NCBI GenBank assembly: GCA_014529385.2
Contig: CM043956.1
Location: 92,024,721 to 92,088,720 of the forward strand
Length of the DNA: 64,000 nt
Direction of reading: 5' to 3'
Source of the DNA: Adiantum capillus-veneris
Lineage: Eukaryota; Streptophyta; Polypodiopsida; Polypodiales; Pteridaceae
The position numbers were made by a program, and so were the translations under genes. The notes under the pieces were generated by a model that made no database searches, was not told the origin of the DNA, and saw only the letters and a program-made list of their open reading frames with translations. Each line of letters begins with the position of its first letter. The stretch's first letter is position 1. Below, piece by piece: positions 9,874 to 22,139 of this stretch.

Positions 9874-12800
9874 GGTTTTAATGAATGTCATCAATAAGTT
9901 GTGAACTATCTTTCATATGTTATTGACTAGGTACCTATTCGATCAGCTCTTTGTATAAGATACAATAGATGGATAGAGATAGCCTACATAGTCTATAAAT
10001 TGCAAATGTTGCTTTCTACTTGGATTCTCAGACGGGTTGACTTCTACATACATATGGTGCTTACCCTTATGTCATTTACGTTTAGGAAAATCAATAGGAT
10101 ATGGTCTACCTATTCTTTTGCAGGCGCGTCCCTTTAAAACATGTATAATTTCTCCTACCAATTGCATGATAGGTGAACATTTGTGAACGCAACACATAGC
10201 TACAAGCACGGTCATTTCTTAAAATTCTTACGGTCAAGCACGGTATCTAGGAGCACGGATCCATATATATATGTGTGTGTATGCATTAATTATTCTACAA
10301 TGTCAACTTGACAAGCAACATTGCTTCAGCCAAGCAGAGTTTGGCAATTTGCTACCTTTGATAGCTAAGCCTTAGGAGCTATCCCTTTCAGTATTGGGTC
10401 ATCTAAGGAATCTCAATAAGAGGCATGATTTGGCAAGGCCAATTTTCTCAACGAAAACTCGACAAGGTCGATTTTTTTTTCTACGTTGACATCTGTTTGT
10501 CACTTGGAGAAGTTGTTAGATATGAACCTCCGCATCCATTCTATCTTATCCTTTTCATATATTTATGTGAACCACAGCTTCAACTTAGGACACATTGCAT
10601 AGAAGTTTCCAAAGTTTGGAATATTCTATTAGCATACAGACTTGGGAAAACTTGACAACATGTCTACCTATTTCAAAGTCGGTATGAACCAAATCCCGAG
10701 GGCATATATGATACATACGAAAACTCTAAATTTCTCAGCATGCATGGCTAGGAGCCACATTCAAGTAAAGACAATTGCTCCCAGAGGGACGATAATGTGC
10801 TTTGACAAACTTACACGAAACAAGCCTTTTGTTTTGTACCATAGTACTATCTATTGATTTAGGATCAAGGATAATGGCACACAAGTTTGGCAATAAGAGG
10901 ATATAAGCTCATAGTTATGGTTTGCCATGACCAACTGTGATGTATCCATGCTAATACACATTGTGCAAGGCATATAGGACATCTACTCACATTGTGAAGA
11001 TTGTCATTGAAGCCAAGGGCTTATGCATGCATGTCAATAAAATATTGGCATGCCAATATTGTTTACTCACTCCACTAAAGCATGGTTTACGCTTCCGCTA
11101 TAACATTAGCTACTCTGCTCAAAAAGAGTTGAAGCTGGTATAATTACTTGTGATTGTTGTATATGATTATATCAACGAGCAATTTTTGTGTGCAAGGTGC
11201 TAGAAATAGAGATGATGTTTTGTGTGAGTAGCAACTAATCATGACCTCGCTATCAAGCACATAATTCATGGGATGACAATTAGAGAGCCTTCTAGTAGGT
11301 AATGTCTTGTTGCAAACCCAAGAAAATTTAGTTTGACTACTTTCTTATGTAAAGAATTATTTTGAGATTCAATTGTGAATACGATTCCAACTTGAGAAGA
11401 AATTTTGTTTAGTGTAGCACTGATTATATCTCTGGGAGTGGCATTTTTTGAGATGTGACCCAACTAATACACAATCACTGCATAAGTGTTGAGCATCACA
11501 GTTCTACTTTCAAGGAAATAAATCCATAAGCTGCTAAGGGGTAGTGAACAAGCTCAACTTCCAAAGTTGACTTCAATTACTATTAGTCATGGTTGATAGT
11601 ATTGGTCACCGTTAGCTACTAGTTGGAACTGTTCTCATATAAAGCCTATCCAAGGGTTTTTAACCAAGGGGTTTGGATTGCAAAGGCAACACCTAGGGTT
11701 ACCAATATAATCGTGCTTGATTTTCACTAATATTTCAATTACTATTACTAGATCTTTTCAGGTAAGAGATTTGGTCATGAGCATTGGACTATGGGTAAGT
11801 GAACACTATGTTCAACCTCCAGGTATGCATTTGATTTGGTTTTATTTCATTTTTGAATGTGTTAGCTTAAATGCTTTCATCCATTTTTCTCTTCAAAGTC
11901 ATGACAAGGTTACGTAAGAGCAAAGAATTTTGAACCGCAGTTTCCCAAATACCCATCACGCAGTTATGGACCTCTATGTAGGGTTTTGTTGTCACATGGG
12001 ATACAACATGGTCTAGTAACTCAAGGAGTTTGGTTTAGCCAGTGTGTAGCAAGTTTAATGAGGGTCCCTCTTACTCATGCCGCTAAGTGTTTACAGTTAC
12101 CTCCACACCCAACTACATCTTGTACTTGAAGGATGTTCTTTTTTCAGACAGCCTTATCTGAGACATCCTTAACAGATGGTTGCTTATACAAGTAGAAAAG
12201 CTATATTCTGTTAATGAACATGCTCTATTTAGTACCTAGGTGTGATCAATTTTCACATTCTATTATGGTCCAAATATGTTAGCACGGCTTTCACATGGAA
12301 AGTATTTAGTTCTTTCTCTATGAGCTATGAGCATGACGCTAGCCATAAGCATTAGCAAGTTCTACCAATCACCAGTAGAGGTCATGGCTCAATTTGGGTG
12401 CTTGTGGATCTTTCAAGCTAACTAAGATGTTTATTTATAACATTGTTGATTCCTCAGTAATGTTTTGTCATTTATCCAAAGAGAATAGGCAAATTACAAG
12501 TGTAATCTTATGCTAAAGGAATGCTAAGCGTGTGTGTTAGCACCAAGCAATCCAATTAGAAAGCATATATCTCTCTAGTTGGAGTTTGATTACCATAAGG
12601 CAAAGCACGTTTGTGACTAAGTTTAGTCTCTTCATGTTTAAGTCAGGTTCTCCACCTTGAACACTAGTTATGGTGGGGTTGTTTGCTAATGCGAAGATAA
12701 CAAGTCAAGGACAAGTTTTGCTGGTGAGTTACATCAGCTAGTTGCTTCATGGACCCAACTATAATTGACATTGTTTTGTTAGCTAGAGAAGTTGTTAGAT

Positions 12801-12979
12801 ATGAACCTCCACTTTGTTGATGAGTTACGTTAGCTAGTTGCTTCATGATCTGGTCAAAAGGATAGTTGGGTCCATGAAGTATGCCACTGCCAAAAACATT
12901 AGTGTTCTTTACGACGCTATCACAGCTTTTGTTTTTGAGGATGAAAACACTTCTCCGAGAGGGGGGGGGGGGGGGGTAA
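9874..12979 (+). repeat. Non-coding internal region of family N copy A
   Basis: No frame above about 75 codons and no protein motif. From about 10,300 on it aligns in patches with copy B (25,050-28,497), and from about 11,700 with copy C (33,115-34,866); shared landmarks are GGTTTGGATTGCAAAGGCAA, GTTCAACCTCCAGGTATGCAT, ATACAACATGGTCTAG and TATGGTGGGGTTGTTT. The conserved order over 2-3 kb marks it as one repeat family. Confidence 0.65.
12961..12976 (+). repeat. G16 run at the copy A polypurine tract
   Basis: Sixteen consecutive G just before the 3' LTR. Copies B and C have ordinary purine tracts here (GGGAGGAG and GGGGAAAG), so the G run looks like a local expansion of the polypurine tract. 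Confidence 0.7.
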
Positions 12980-13126
12980 TGTAAGGCCAAGGGCAGGGGG
13001 TCACGGACTTCGCCCAAAGGCTGCCCAACTGCTAGGTGTGGATAGGGGATTCTATAGAAGATGGCCAAGGGTCTATATAATGGATGAAAGGGCTGAGATT
13101 ATCTAAAGGCAATCCTTGGGTTCTCG
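12980..13126 (+). repeat. 3' LTR of family N copy A
   Basis: Starts TGTAAGGCCAAGGGC and matches 8,372-8,521, including the TATATAA box near 13,072. Copies B and C have related short LTRs starting at 28,498 and 34,867. Confidence 0.7.
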
Positions 13127-13296
13127 CTCTCTCTCTCTCAAATAGGGCACTTGAGATTGTTGGTGATGAGGGGCTACTCGGGAGATTGGGAGTTGAGAGC
13201 TATTGTGAGGGGGGAGGTGCGTAGGCATATAGAGTGTAGAGGGGGAGGAGGGCACGTAGGCAACATTTTTTGGGGGATAAGATATAGACAACATTT

Positions 13297-13331
13297 GAGA
13301 TCTCCCCACCCTTTGGGGGTGGGGAGATCTC
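13297..13331. repeat. Perfect 15-bp-arm inverted repeat
   Basis: GAGATCTCCCCACCC at 13,297-13,311 and GGGTGGGGAGATCTC at 13,317-13,331 are exact reverse complements around a 5-base loop. A strong hairpin could form; no T-run or gene end is near. Confidence 0.8.
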
Positions 13332-14075
13332 ATTAATTAATACAATTTTTTATCATTCGAGACACTAACATAAATACACTATGAAACTCCTCAACTTGAT
13401 AATGTATATGGCATCTTATTCTCTATATTGACATGGCCTTTTGTAGTTTTTAGTTGAAGTTCGCCAATGTTAGGAGACTAAGCTCCTTGGAAGTAAAAAA
13501 AGATGACAGTTTATGGTGGGGTCAACTTGTTATGACACATGACAGTGGTAGACTAAGAATAGCTTACCAATCTATCTTAGGTTTGGCTCTTGTGAGCCTA
13601 CAATGTATGCAATATTGATCAATGCTTGCGCACCAATCATGAAAACTATAAGGTTTGTGTGCTTTCTTTTTTTGTGCAACTGTCACTACTGACTTTTTTT
13701 AACTATGTTTCCAAAATAAGCTTTTTGAATTTTGGTCTACAAGTTGTTTTTTACCCTTGAGGTATTTTAGTTTTGACTTTTGAGTAAGGTTTGGCATGAA
13801 ACAAGGTGCCTTTAGGGAGAGATTCTTTAAGTACAATGATATAATACTCTATGTTCTTCAAACCAAAATGTTATGAAATAAGAAATCTTGAGTCCATCAA
13901 TAAATTTCTTTTGATGCAAATTTCCAATCATGATCCTTCGATTCAATGTTGCCAAGCAAAAAAAAAGCACTAAACTTTTAAATTCACTATGTGTCTCTTA
14001 ACAATTTTATCCCTTGATCATTTAGTTAGAAGCCTAACAATGCAATTTTCCCAAGAGAAAGACCAATGCAAAGGC
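13332..14075. other. AT-rich spacer, nothing recognised
   Basis: No open frame of note, no repeat partner identified in the window. It is the DNA into which the 14.1 kb element inserted. Confidence 0.4.
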
Positions 14076-14460
14076 TGTTAGTGCCTAATGTGTCAGGGTA
14101 CTTATCTTTTTGGACTTTATCTAAGGTCTTAGCTTTAAAACTTAGGGGCATGTTTACACAAGTGCCTAATGCTTAGATAGTTTGGAATACCCAAATTGTC
14201 TTATGGTGTATGGCAATTTTTGAATGTAAGCAACGAGCAGTTTGTAGTCTTTCTGTAGTCGTACTGCTGTTTTGGGTCTGTATTTTGATGATGTGATGAT
14301 GAATATATAGTGAAGCAATACCTTCTTTCTCTTAATCATGTTGTTTTCTATTCATATGCTTTGCAACTATGTGATCTAATGTGTAGTCTCATGTAGTCAT
14401 TTTCCTTTATACTCCATGTTTCTTGTACTTAATACCTGTTAGAAATGTGAACCCCTAACA
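14076..14460 (+). repeat. 5' LTR of the gag-only element
   Basis: TGTTAG...CTAACA, 385 bp. Agrees along its full length with 18,949-19,330 with scattered substitutions and small indels. A possible primer site TGGCGATCG starts at 14,464 but matches no primer tRNA convincingly. Confidence 0.85.
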
Positions 14461-14515
14461 CTTTGGCGATCGTACAATTGGTTCAAATTTAGCTTGAACC
14501 ATATGGCACTCAGGA

Positions 14516-15277
14516 ATGCAGCAGGGAACTGGTATGTTGGTTGACATAGACCATCTGCAAGAATTCTCAAATTGGGTAAACCCGCAAGAAGATTTTGAGG
14601 AATATGCAACAAAGTTCTTGGAGGATTTCTTCCCCAATCTGCCAGGGGAAATCAAAATTGCAATTGCTGACAATTGCCTTGAACTGCAATCTCATTTTTG
14701 CCTTTTGGTGCCTGCAATTTTCCTTCATGTTACAGTTTATATGAAAAGAAAGTGTTGGTATAGTATTTAAGACAAAAGAGAAGAAACAATGCATGAGTGG
14801 GTTAGGGCAAGGTCCAATTTACCACAACACTCATATGGCACAAGGTTTAGACTGAGGAGAGAGTTCTTTGCAAGGGGAAGGCATGAAGAAGATTCTGGTA
14901 GTGATGATCAAGAAGAACCTGTAAGGGGGCTTGTTGCAAGAACAGAAACTGTTGGGGTAGGGAGTGAACTGCAAGAACCTGAACACATGCTACAGGAGAC
15001 CCCACCTGCAAAGCAAGGAGTCCAACAAACAACTCCTCCTACAACATACCCACTTTTGGGACAATTCCTTAATGTCCTGCTAGCTCAGACAATCTTAAGG
15101 GCAAGAATACATTTGCAGTTTGTACCATCAGGGACAGGTAATTTACCTTTTAATCCACTCTTGGTAAGAGTACTCAGAACACTTCCGATACCTCCAATGG
15201 CTACACCAAATCCCAAAGTGGGCGCAACAAAGTTCAACGGGAAAAAGTCCCAAGATGTTGACAGCCACGTTGGTTAG
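14516..15277 (+). pseudogene. Gag N-terminal region of the gag-only element, in two frames
   Basis: A first short frame (14,516-14,770) contains an acidic stretch ending in a hydrophobic tail; it is not recognised. The second (14,789-15,277) is 162 codons, charged at the start, then Pro/Thr-rich, ending in NPKVGATKFNGKKSQDV, which resembles the KFNG entry of plant Gag capsid domains. A TAG ends it and the capsid continues further on in another frame. Confidence 0.45.
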
Positions 15278-15369
15278 TTTCAAACAAGGTGGTCTACAAG
15301 TGGATATGAGGCATTACATCCGGATGTAGTGAAGAAATAGCATTTTGCAGCAACACTGCAGGTAAGGCC

Positions 15370-15981
15370 ATGGATCGGTTCTTGCAGTATGGCATGGCAG
15401 CTTTTGCTGACTATAATGATTTCAGGCAGAGATTTTTATTAAGGTTCAGGGAGGATAAAACACCTGAAGATATTTTAAAGAAATTGATGAAATTGAAGCA
15501 GAAAGATTTGCTGGTTGAAGATTATGCATGTAAATCTAGAAATTTGAATAATAGACTGGAGGCAACACAACAGCCTTCTATGGAGTGATTGGGAGACTAC
15601 TTTTGTAAGGGACTCAAAAAGGAGTTTAGGAGTGCAGTAGCGGGGAGACCCCCATTAGCAATTGCATAGGATTTTATTGATTTGGTTGAAGCAACTGCAA
15701 GTGATGAAAGAAGATATGGTGGTAAAGCAAAACTAAAGGAAAAGAAGAAGAAGAAGAAGATTGAGGATTCAGACTCAGAGTCAAATGAGTCAGAGTCAGA
15801 AGATGAAGATTCAGATCAGGATACTGAAGAGGAAACTGATACTGATGATGAAGATTGGTCAGAGAAGAAGAAGAAGCGGGAAAAGAAAAATCAGAAGAAA
15901 GCTAAGGGTAAGCAAAAGAATGAAAAGAAGCAGGGAAAGGAAGTGGTAACTGCAGATGGACTCAACAAAATTATTCAATAA
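15370..15981 (+). pseudogene. Gag capsid segment and Lys/Glu tract
   Basis: One frame with stops at 15,586 (TGA) and about 15,667 (TAG). The first part, GKAMDRFLQYG...FRQRFLLRFRE, is a typical Retrotrans_gag pattern (LQGKA..., F..RF..RF). After the second stop comes DFIDLVEATASDERRYG, then a low-complexity tract of alternating Lys-rich and Asp/Glu/Ser-rich blocks (15,735-15,940). The gag identity is an inference from these motifs. Confidence 0.6.
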
Positions 15982-15999
15982 AAATTGCATACAATTTGA

Positions 16000-16458
16000 A
16001 TGAGCAAGTTTGGAATGTTAGGAAAACCATATTGTCAGGCTTGTCAAAGATTTGGTCATGATTATAAAAACTGTTATTATAATCCAGATTTCAGGGGAAG
16101 AAGACTTGAGTATATTACTCAAAAAATGAGGCAGGCAGTTGCAAATGTGGTAGCTCCTCAAGGTGTTAACAGGAGATATCAGGGACCTGCACCTCAAAGA
16201 AGGTTTCAAAACCAAAATTATTGGGGATACCAGAACAGAGGTCAAAAGAATATGCAGCATTTGCAATGTAATTACTATGGAGCAATAGGATATAGACAAG
16301 GTCTTGATTGTGAATTGTGGTGTAGACACAAAAATGATAGAGGCATTCCTATCATCAGGTACAACAATAACAATAACAACAATAATAACAGGCCTCATGA
16401 ACAGAATCAACAACCTCCACCCAACAACAACAAAGACCTCCAAGTGATGCTAATTTAG
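16000..16458 (+). pseudogene. Nucleocapsid segment with a canonical zinc knuckle
   Basis: A 152-codon frame in the same phase as the preceding Gag piece, separated from it by a TAA and a TGA. CQACQRFGHDYKNC (about 16,036-16,077) is a CX2CX4HX4C knuckle, followed by an Arg/Gln/Asn-rich tail typical of nucleocapsid and a run of nine Asn coded by an AAC/AAT repeat near 16,363-16,392. Confidence 0.65.
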
Positions 16459-16922
16459 TGGTGTTGGAGGAATGGATTGAAGAAGAATGGATCGAGGAGG
16501 AATGGATTCAGGACAGGGTACAGTTGCATCAAGAGGAACAAAAACTTGGTCAGAAAGTACAAGAGTGTTAGTGTACTCAGGGAATGGGTAAGCATTACAA
16601 CTGTGATTGTGCATCATGTATCCAAATTGAGGATGTTCTTGAAAACAGTGGAGAAATAAGGGTACTCGATTAGAGCATCAAATTAATGATGTTAATGGGA
16701 TAGAGATGTCTTATGCATGCGAGGTAGTGGAAGAGGACATCATTTTGAGGGGTGGAAAATTCTACTTCGCGATGTTTTTCTTCATCGCTGCACTTTCTTG
16801 CTTGTTGCAGCATGTCGAACCTTCGCAACACACCTATGGGTGCGGGGTTTGACTCAAGGATGGAGGAAGAAGAGCCCTTTGTCACGCTGTAACCTTTTCA
16901 CAAAACTCGTTACCAGAGGACT

Positions 16923-17333
16923 ATGGTGGATGGGTCCAGTGAGGAGGATGAGCCAGAAATGTTTACACCCATCAAGGATTTACCACCTTCAAAAGAGGAA
17001 GTAATCCCAGAGTACACTTTCTTGGGCTTTAGGTATGATTTAGTGGCAAATGAGGAGAATATTCCATGGTTGAAGAAAATAGGGTTACTAAATTTTGCAA
17101 CATTACCGTGGATGAGTTGGAGGTAGAATCAAATGCCAATGGTATACTTAAAGCATGTACAGGCAAATGATGGACATATCTTTGCAGAGGACTATTTGAT
17201 AGAAGAACTGATTGCACAGGTGTTTGATATACCTACTGCAGAAGACAATGAAGTCAACAAAGCAACTAAAAAGGAGATGACAAAGGCTTTTGGACAGTCT
17301 CAAGGTGGGTGGTATTACTATCAACTATCATGA
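16923..17333 (+). pseudogene. Unrecognised acidic frames of the gag-only element
   Basis: Two adjoining frames (16,923-17,126 and 17,133-17,333) with a protein-like composition: EEDEPEMFTPIKDLPPSKEE, then DGHIFAEDYLIEELIAQVFD. No known domain. They lie where protease would sit in a complete element, but no Asp-Thr/Ser-Gly motif is visible. Confidence 0.35.
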
Positions 17334-17711
17334 ATGAAGAACCAGGTGAGACTGCAAACAGGTGAAATGGTTTCTTGAGAGAATATTTTTGATGGTCAAG
17401 TCATAGTATATAAGGAGGGAAAATTATGGTATATTGTTAGCAGCTGAGACTGGCAGGCAGATTGGATGGGCAAACGTCCTATTTGACAGGATCAAGTTTG
17501 AAATTTACACCAAGCAAAAGAGAAAGGATAAAATAACAAAAGTGGGACCATATTTGACAGCAGTTTTTTAGTATGTGAACAACAAGAGTATTTTGCAGGG
17601 GAAAAGTGTTTCTGGGTCAAGACAGTTGATTGAAGACTCAGGATCTGCACCAAGGAAAGAAAAAAGACAAAATTTGTATCAAGAACAAAACACCCTACAT
17701 ATGACAAAGAT

Positions 17712-18391
17712 GTGGAAAATTTGGTCTCTGCAAGATATTCAAAAAAGGAGTCTCTGGAAGCATTTAAGGTGAATCTGGACAAAGAATTTGGGGACTTGTT
17801 TCTTGAAATTGGAATGGAAACAAGTGAAAAATCTACAGTACCTGTGTCAGTCAAGACAGGTTTTAAACTTAGAAAGCTAAAAGGAAAGCCTGCAATAGAG
17901 ACACCTATCATAATAGTTGGGGAATCTGCAGCTGAAAAGCCTAACATACCCAAGACTAGCTTTTCATATGTATCTTTCAGTGAGGTGCATAATGCAATTG
18001 GTGTGGTGAAAGAATGGATTTTACTTTAGTGAAGAGGAAGAATAAGAGACTGCACACTGAATTGGAGCAGATTAAGGAGGAAGCCCTGAAGGAAAAGAGA
18101 TTTCAGACTAAAGAAGTAATTTTACAGAGAAAAGTTAAAGAGTCGACTGAAAGCCAGGAGCTGATGAAAAAGGAGTTAGCCTCATATAAGCAGTTGGTAG
18201 TATACAAACAGAAAAGTTTAGCTAGAATTGGTCAGTGGAGAGATGAGTGGTTTACTGTCTTGCAGGGACAATTGACTGAAATGAGTACTTTAAATGCCAC
18301 TTTGGAGAGCAGCAACTGGGTTTTGTTGAGCAGAGTTACAACATGCAAAAAAGTGGAAGAAAAGATTAGGGAAATGTCAAAGAGGAGCTAG
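17712..18391 (+). pseudogene. Coiled-coil extra ORF of the gag-only element
   Basis: Two overlapping frames (17,712-18,029 and 18,014-18,391). The second has long Glu/Lys/Leu-rich helices (KNKRLHTELEQIKEEALKEK, ESQELMKKELASYKQL) consistent with a coiled coil. Weak continuation with stops reaches about 18,750. Similar extra ORFs of unknown role occur in some plant retroelements. No enzymatic motif is seen. Confidence 0.4.
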
Positions 18392-18948
18392 ATGTAGAGG
18401 GGTGGTATCTGGCTTCAAATGATGTGGAAAAGATGAAGGCTGAAATGAGGGACTATATGAAGGGTGTTTGGGAGCAAATCAAAGTCAGAACGTATGATGT
18501 GGTCAATAAGCCATATTAGATCTTTGAAAAAGAAAAAGTAAAGGTGGAGAACTTGTTTGTGCAGAAGCAATATGAGGAATTGCAGAAGCAGATGGAGCAG
18601 CAGAAACATCATCAACCTGAATAGCTGCATACTCAAAATGATACTGTAATTTTGAATAAAATTGAAACTCAAGTTCAGATGCAGACAATTGAAGGTGTAG
18701 TTACAATTAAAGTTGCAGGTGAAGAGGGAAGTGATGCAGGTGGACACTAGAAATGTAAATATCCAGTACTGATTATTGTTGAAGATATACTCATACCATG
18801 TGGGACTTGGTGAAGATGATAAGGCAACTGCAACTGAAGGAGAAAGTGCAAAGTAGACTGAAGTTAAAGATCATGTTGATGTTGACATTTCTGATCAAGG
18901 ATGGGTTCTTACAATGTTTGATAAACATTGCCCACCAGGTGTGCTAGG

Positions 18949-19330
18949 TGTTAGTGCCTGATGTGTCAGGGTACTTATCTTTTTGGAGTTTAACTAAGGT
19001 CTTAGCTTTAAACCTCAGGTGAAAGTTTACACAAGTGCCTAATGCTTAGGTAGTTTGGAATACCCGAATTGTCTTATGGCGTATGACAGTTTTGAATGTA
19101 ACTAACAAGCAGTTTGCAGTCTTCCTGTAGTCGTACTATTGTTTTGGGTTTGTAGTTTGATGATGATGATGAATATACAGTGAAGAAGTACCTTCTTTCT
19201 CTCAATCATGGTGTTTTCTACTCATATGCTTTGAAGTTCTGTGACTTAATGTGCATTCGCTTGTAGTCATTTTTCTTTATACTGCATGTTTCTTGTACTT
19301 AATACCTGTTAGGGTTGTGAGCCCCTAACA
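18949..19330 (+). repeat. 3' LTR of the gag-only element
   Basis: TGTTAGTGCCTG to CCCCTAACA, 382 bp, partner of 14,076-14,460. A reading frame ending DKHCPPGVLGV runs across the LTR start. No clear purine tract precedes the LTR. Confidence 0.85.
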
Positions 19331-19854
19331 AAGACATCTTCCATTTAGATATGACTGTGAAGGAAAAGCATCCATCAAGAAAATTTTTGGTGTTTTGTTG
19401 AAATTACCATGTTAGTATGACTTTTTTCGTCAAAATTAATGTCTAATATGCCTTACAGGAATCTCAAACATCAAAATAAATTCTTTGTCACACATAAATG
19501 TCAATATATTTAGAACAAGAGTAGAATTATTACATACAAAGCTTGGAGAAAGAGGAGAGGCTTATGAACACACAACAAGAAGTTATATTCTTTGGTTACA
19601 AGTGCAAAGATGGGGTAAAGATAAGCTAGCCCTAGAATAATGTGTGTGTATACAATGCACGGTCACAAATGTCCCAATGGTCCTAAATGTGTTCACACAT
19701 ATTGTTATATCAAAATATGGTATCAAACCTTCCTTGCGGTTGATCCACTGAATGCAAGCTAGGGCATAAAGGGAAGTGCAAAGCCCTATAGATAGTGGTT
19801 AAGCCACAAAGGGAGTATGCTTGTGATATTTACTATAAAGGATCTATCCTAAGC
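19331..19854. other. AT-rich spacer, no gene recognised
   Basis: No convincing frame. It directly precedes, on the plus strand, a reverse-strand Copia scrap and may be that element's 3' part. Confidence 0.35.
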
Positions 19855-20095
19855 TCAATGATAACGCACATCCATGTGTTTTGTATGCTCATACTTTGTT
19901 TCTTTGCAACATGTGATGAGCTATCATTATTATTTTACGTAATGTAAGTTGATCATTGTCGAAGTCCTAAATACACTACAAGGTATTTGAGTACTCTATC
20001 ATAGTTATGAAAGTTGCCCAATACTCAGCCTCATAACTAGAAGGGTTCATAGTAGGTTGCTTATTGCTCAACCAAGGAATGCATGAGCCTAAGTA
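19855..20095 (-). pseudogene. Ty1/Copia RNase H remnant
   Basis: Reverse-strand translation gives CIPWLSNKQPTMNPSSYEAE followed by YWATF, matching the Copia RNase H signature WLSKKQPTVALSS.EAEY, and further on EHTKHMDVRYH at about 19,858-19,890, matching its C-terminal RTKHI.VRYH block. Stops and a frame change separate the two. No LTRs were identified around it. Confidence 0.7.
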
Positions 20096-21702
20096 TAATA
20101 CAACTGTCACTTTTAGGCACACAAGTGTTGGAACAACCAGTCCACAAACCTAAATCTCGAAAAGCATGTAAATTTAGATGCAACCATGATCCCTACTTAG
20201 GATCAAAAATCCAAATTTTCAAGTTCCACTCAAGTAGCAAAGGATCATTTTAACTATTTGTCGATAGTACATCGACTATAGAAAACTTACCAAACCACAT
20301 AAGTGCAGGGGAAGAGGGTCTTTTGAAGATGGTGGATTGGTGTATAAGTTGCCTAATGGGAGATCTTGGCATTATTCAGACTCTAGTGTTGCATTGTGAT
20401 AGTCAGATTGCAATTCCATTGGCGAACTATCCTTATGAGCTTAAAAATAATTGAGGGGGTAGCGTATGAAGTTCCAAAAAAGGAGAGAAAGGGGAGAAAA
20501 GAAAATATAGACGTGCAATAGATTCGTTCATTGTCTAATTACGCACTTACCTTCTTCAGTGGTAAGATGAATGAGGATATTATAAATGTAATGGTAAAGA
20601 ATGTTCCATACAAAAGCTACAAATGTGCAATGAAAACAATTAGATTGATACATGTCTTCTTGATTTCACCAATGAATTAGTGATTGAGGCCAATTTTTAT
20701 GTGCAATACATGAGGGAGACATGAAGCACTTAGATTTCTTTGCTCCATGTCATTGCAAAGGAAGGAATTTAAAGAAAAGGCTTGTTTCTTGGAAGAGTAT
20801 ACTTTAAAGAAATGCATAAATCCTCTTTTTAGATGATAATAACTTTGATTGCCACCATCACAAAAACTAACATATAAGATAGGGGTTAAATTCTCTTTTG
20901 ACCCACTTGTTGCATAAGTGTAAAAAGGGGGTTCATAACTATTGTGTACATGTTGCAAAAGGATTTTTTAAAACCTTTCCACTCATAGGTGGCCTATATC
21001 ATCCGATGAATAGTGAATCCCATGGGACTTAGTACCTAAGCTATGCACTAATCTACTTGTAGTTGACACTACGAACTTAGGATCCAATCTCATAAGGAAT
21101 ACTGAATGAGATAGCCAACAGATTGCTGAAAAAGGAAGACGTCCAAAGCACCACCACAATCATGCATGCTAAGTTTAAAACACATTTTTCTTGGCAAAGA
21201 CCTAGGTTTACAATTAGGAAAATCAAATCTATGCAATTTCTTACATTAGATATGTGATGGGATGATCCATGGACTCATTTGAAATCTCCAAAGGTTGCAT
21301 ATCCGCAAAATTGAGATGTACTTTGAAATGTCCTTTATTGGGCAAAGGAACCAATGTATCATAAATGTCCTTTGAGCCCACATTTGTGTCTTTGGTCCAA
21401 TATAATAAAGTTCAGAAAGCATCTTCCACAGAATCTACCTATTGACTAAGCCAAATATGTTTTGATCCAGATAATACAAACAAAAAACCCTTGCTTTGAG
21501 AATGAGAATCAACAAAAAAAATGCATATAGGAGCCTTATCATTTGGTTCTTTAATTTGTTGTTATGGCATTGAAGCATAGTTCATGCAAACAAATACATG
21601 CAAATGAAGTCTATCAACTCACCAAATCTCAAGTCCAAAAGTGACCAAACATGGATCGCAATCCATGTATTTCATTTGAATTTTTGGAAAGAAACTATAC
21701 AT
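20096..21702. other. Unassigned stretch before a family 1 LTR piece
   Basis: No recognised protein; the longest frame is 93 codons on the minus strand (20,677-20,958) and looks like chance. A palindrome-like site occurs at 21,649-21,668. Confidence 0.35.
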
Positions 21703-22095
21703 AGACCATAGGGTGACCTTTTTGGATATTTTTAATGTAGTTTTTAGGACCTTGATCATCATGGATCGTGATTTTGGTACCTTGTTGAATTGCAAATAGA
21801 ATTGGAAGGATAGTGCCCCAAGGTGTCTTAGATCTCCTCCTGAAGTGTCATTGCATTTTGACTTCATTTGAGTGCCAAAATGGCACGACGATCGAGAGCG
21901 ATGAGCAAAGACATAGGTAGATTTTTCGATCATTTAGTGGTGGTTTGCTTATCGAGTTGTTGTGTTTCCTTGTTAGGTTCACTTCCTGAGGACTGACAAC
22001 CTCAAAGAGTTTCCGTGTCCCATCCGAGTCACTTCCCTGAGTATTGACATTATGTTAGTGCCAGCTAGCTATGCTACAAACGTCTCTCGCAGTTT
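21703..22095 (+). repeat. Distal part of a family 1 LTR
   Basis: From GACCATAGGGTGACC to CTATGCTACAAACGTCT this matches positions about 606-973 of the first LTR (same order: TTTTGGTACCTTG, CCTCCTGAAGTGTCATTGC, GAGTGCCAAAATGGC). It stops short of the CTAACA end. Confidence 0.75.
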
Positions 22096-22139
22096 GTATC
22101 TTGGTCTTCAAAAGGTATTTTTAGCTCAAACTTGAGATT

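Larger units (their letters stand above)
14076..19330 (+). mobile_element. Gag-only LTR retrotransposon (TR-GAG-like), 5.3 kb
   Basis: Bounded by two 382-385 bp LTRs that both start TGTTAGTGCCT and end CCCCTAACA. Flanks are AAGGC on the left and AAGAC on the right, a near-perfect 5-bp target duplication. Between the LTRs are pieces of Gag (capsid-like segment, Lys/Glu tract, zinc knuckle) and then coiled-coil-rich frames, but no protease, reverse transcriptase, RNase H or integrase motif. This matches the described class of terminal-repeat elements carrying only GAG. It must have moved with enzymes from another element. Many stops show that it is dead. Confidence 0.8.

Noticed and set aside
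16018-16443. 141-codon minus-strand hydrophobic frame
   Set aside because: Antisense shadow of the zinc-knuckle Gag frame, produced by Asn/Gln codons read in reverse.
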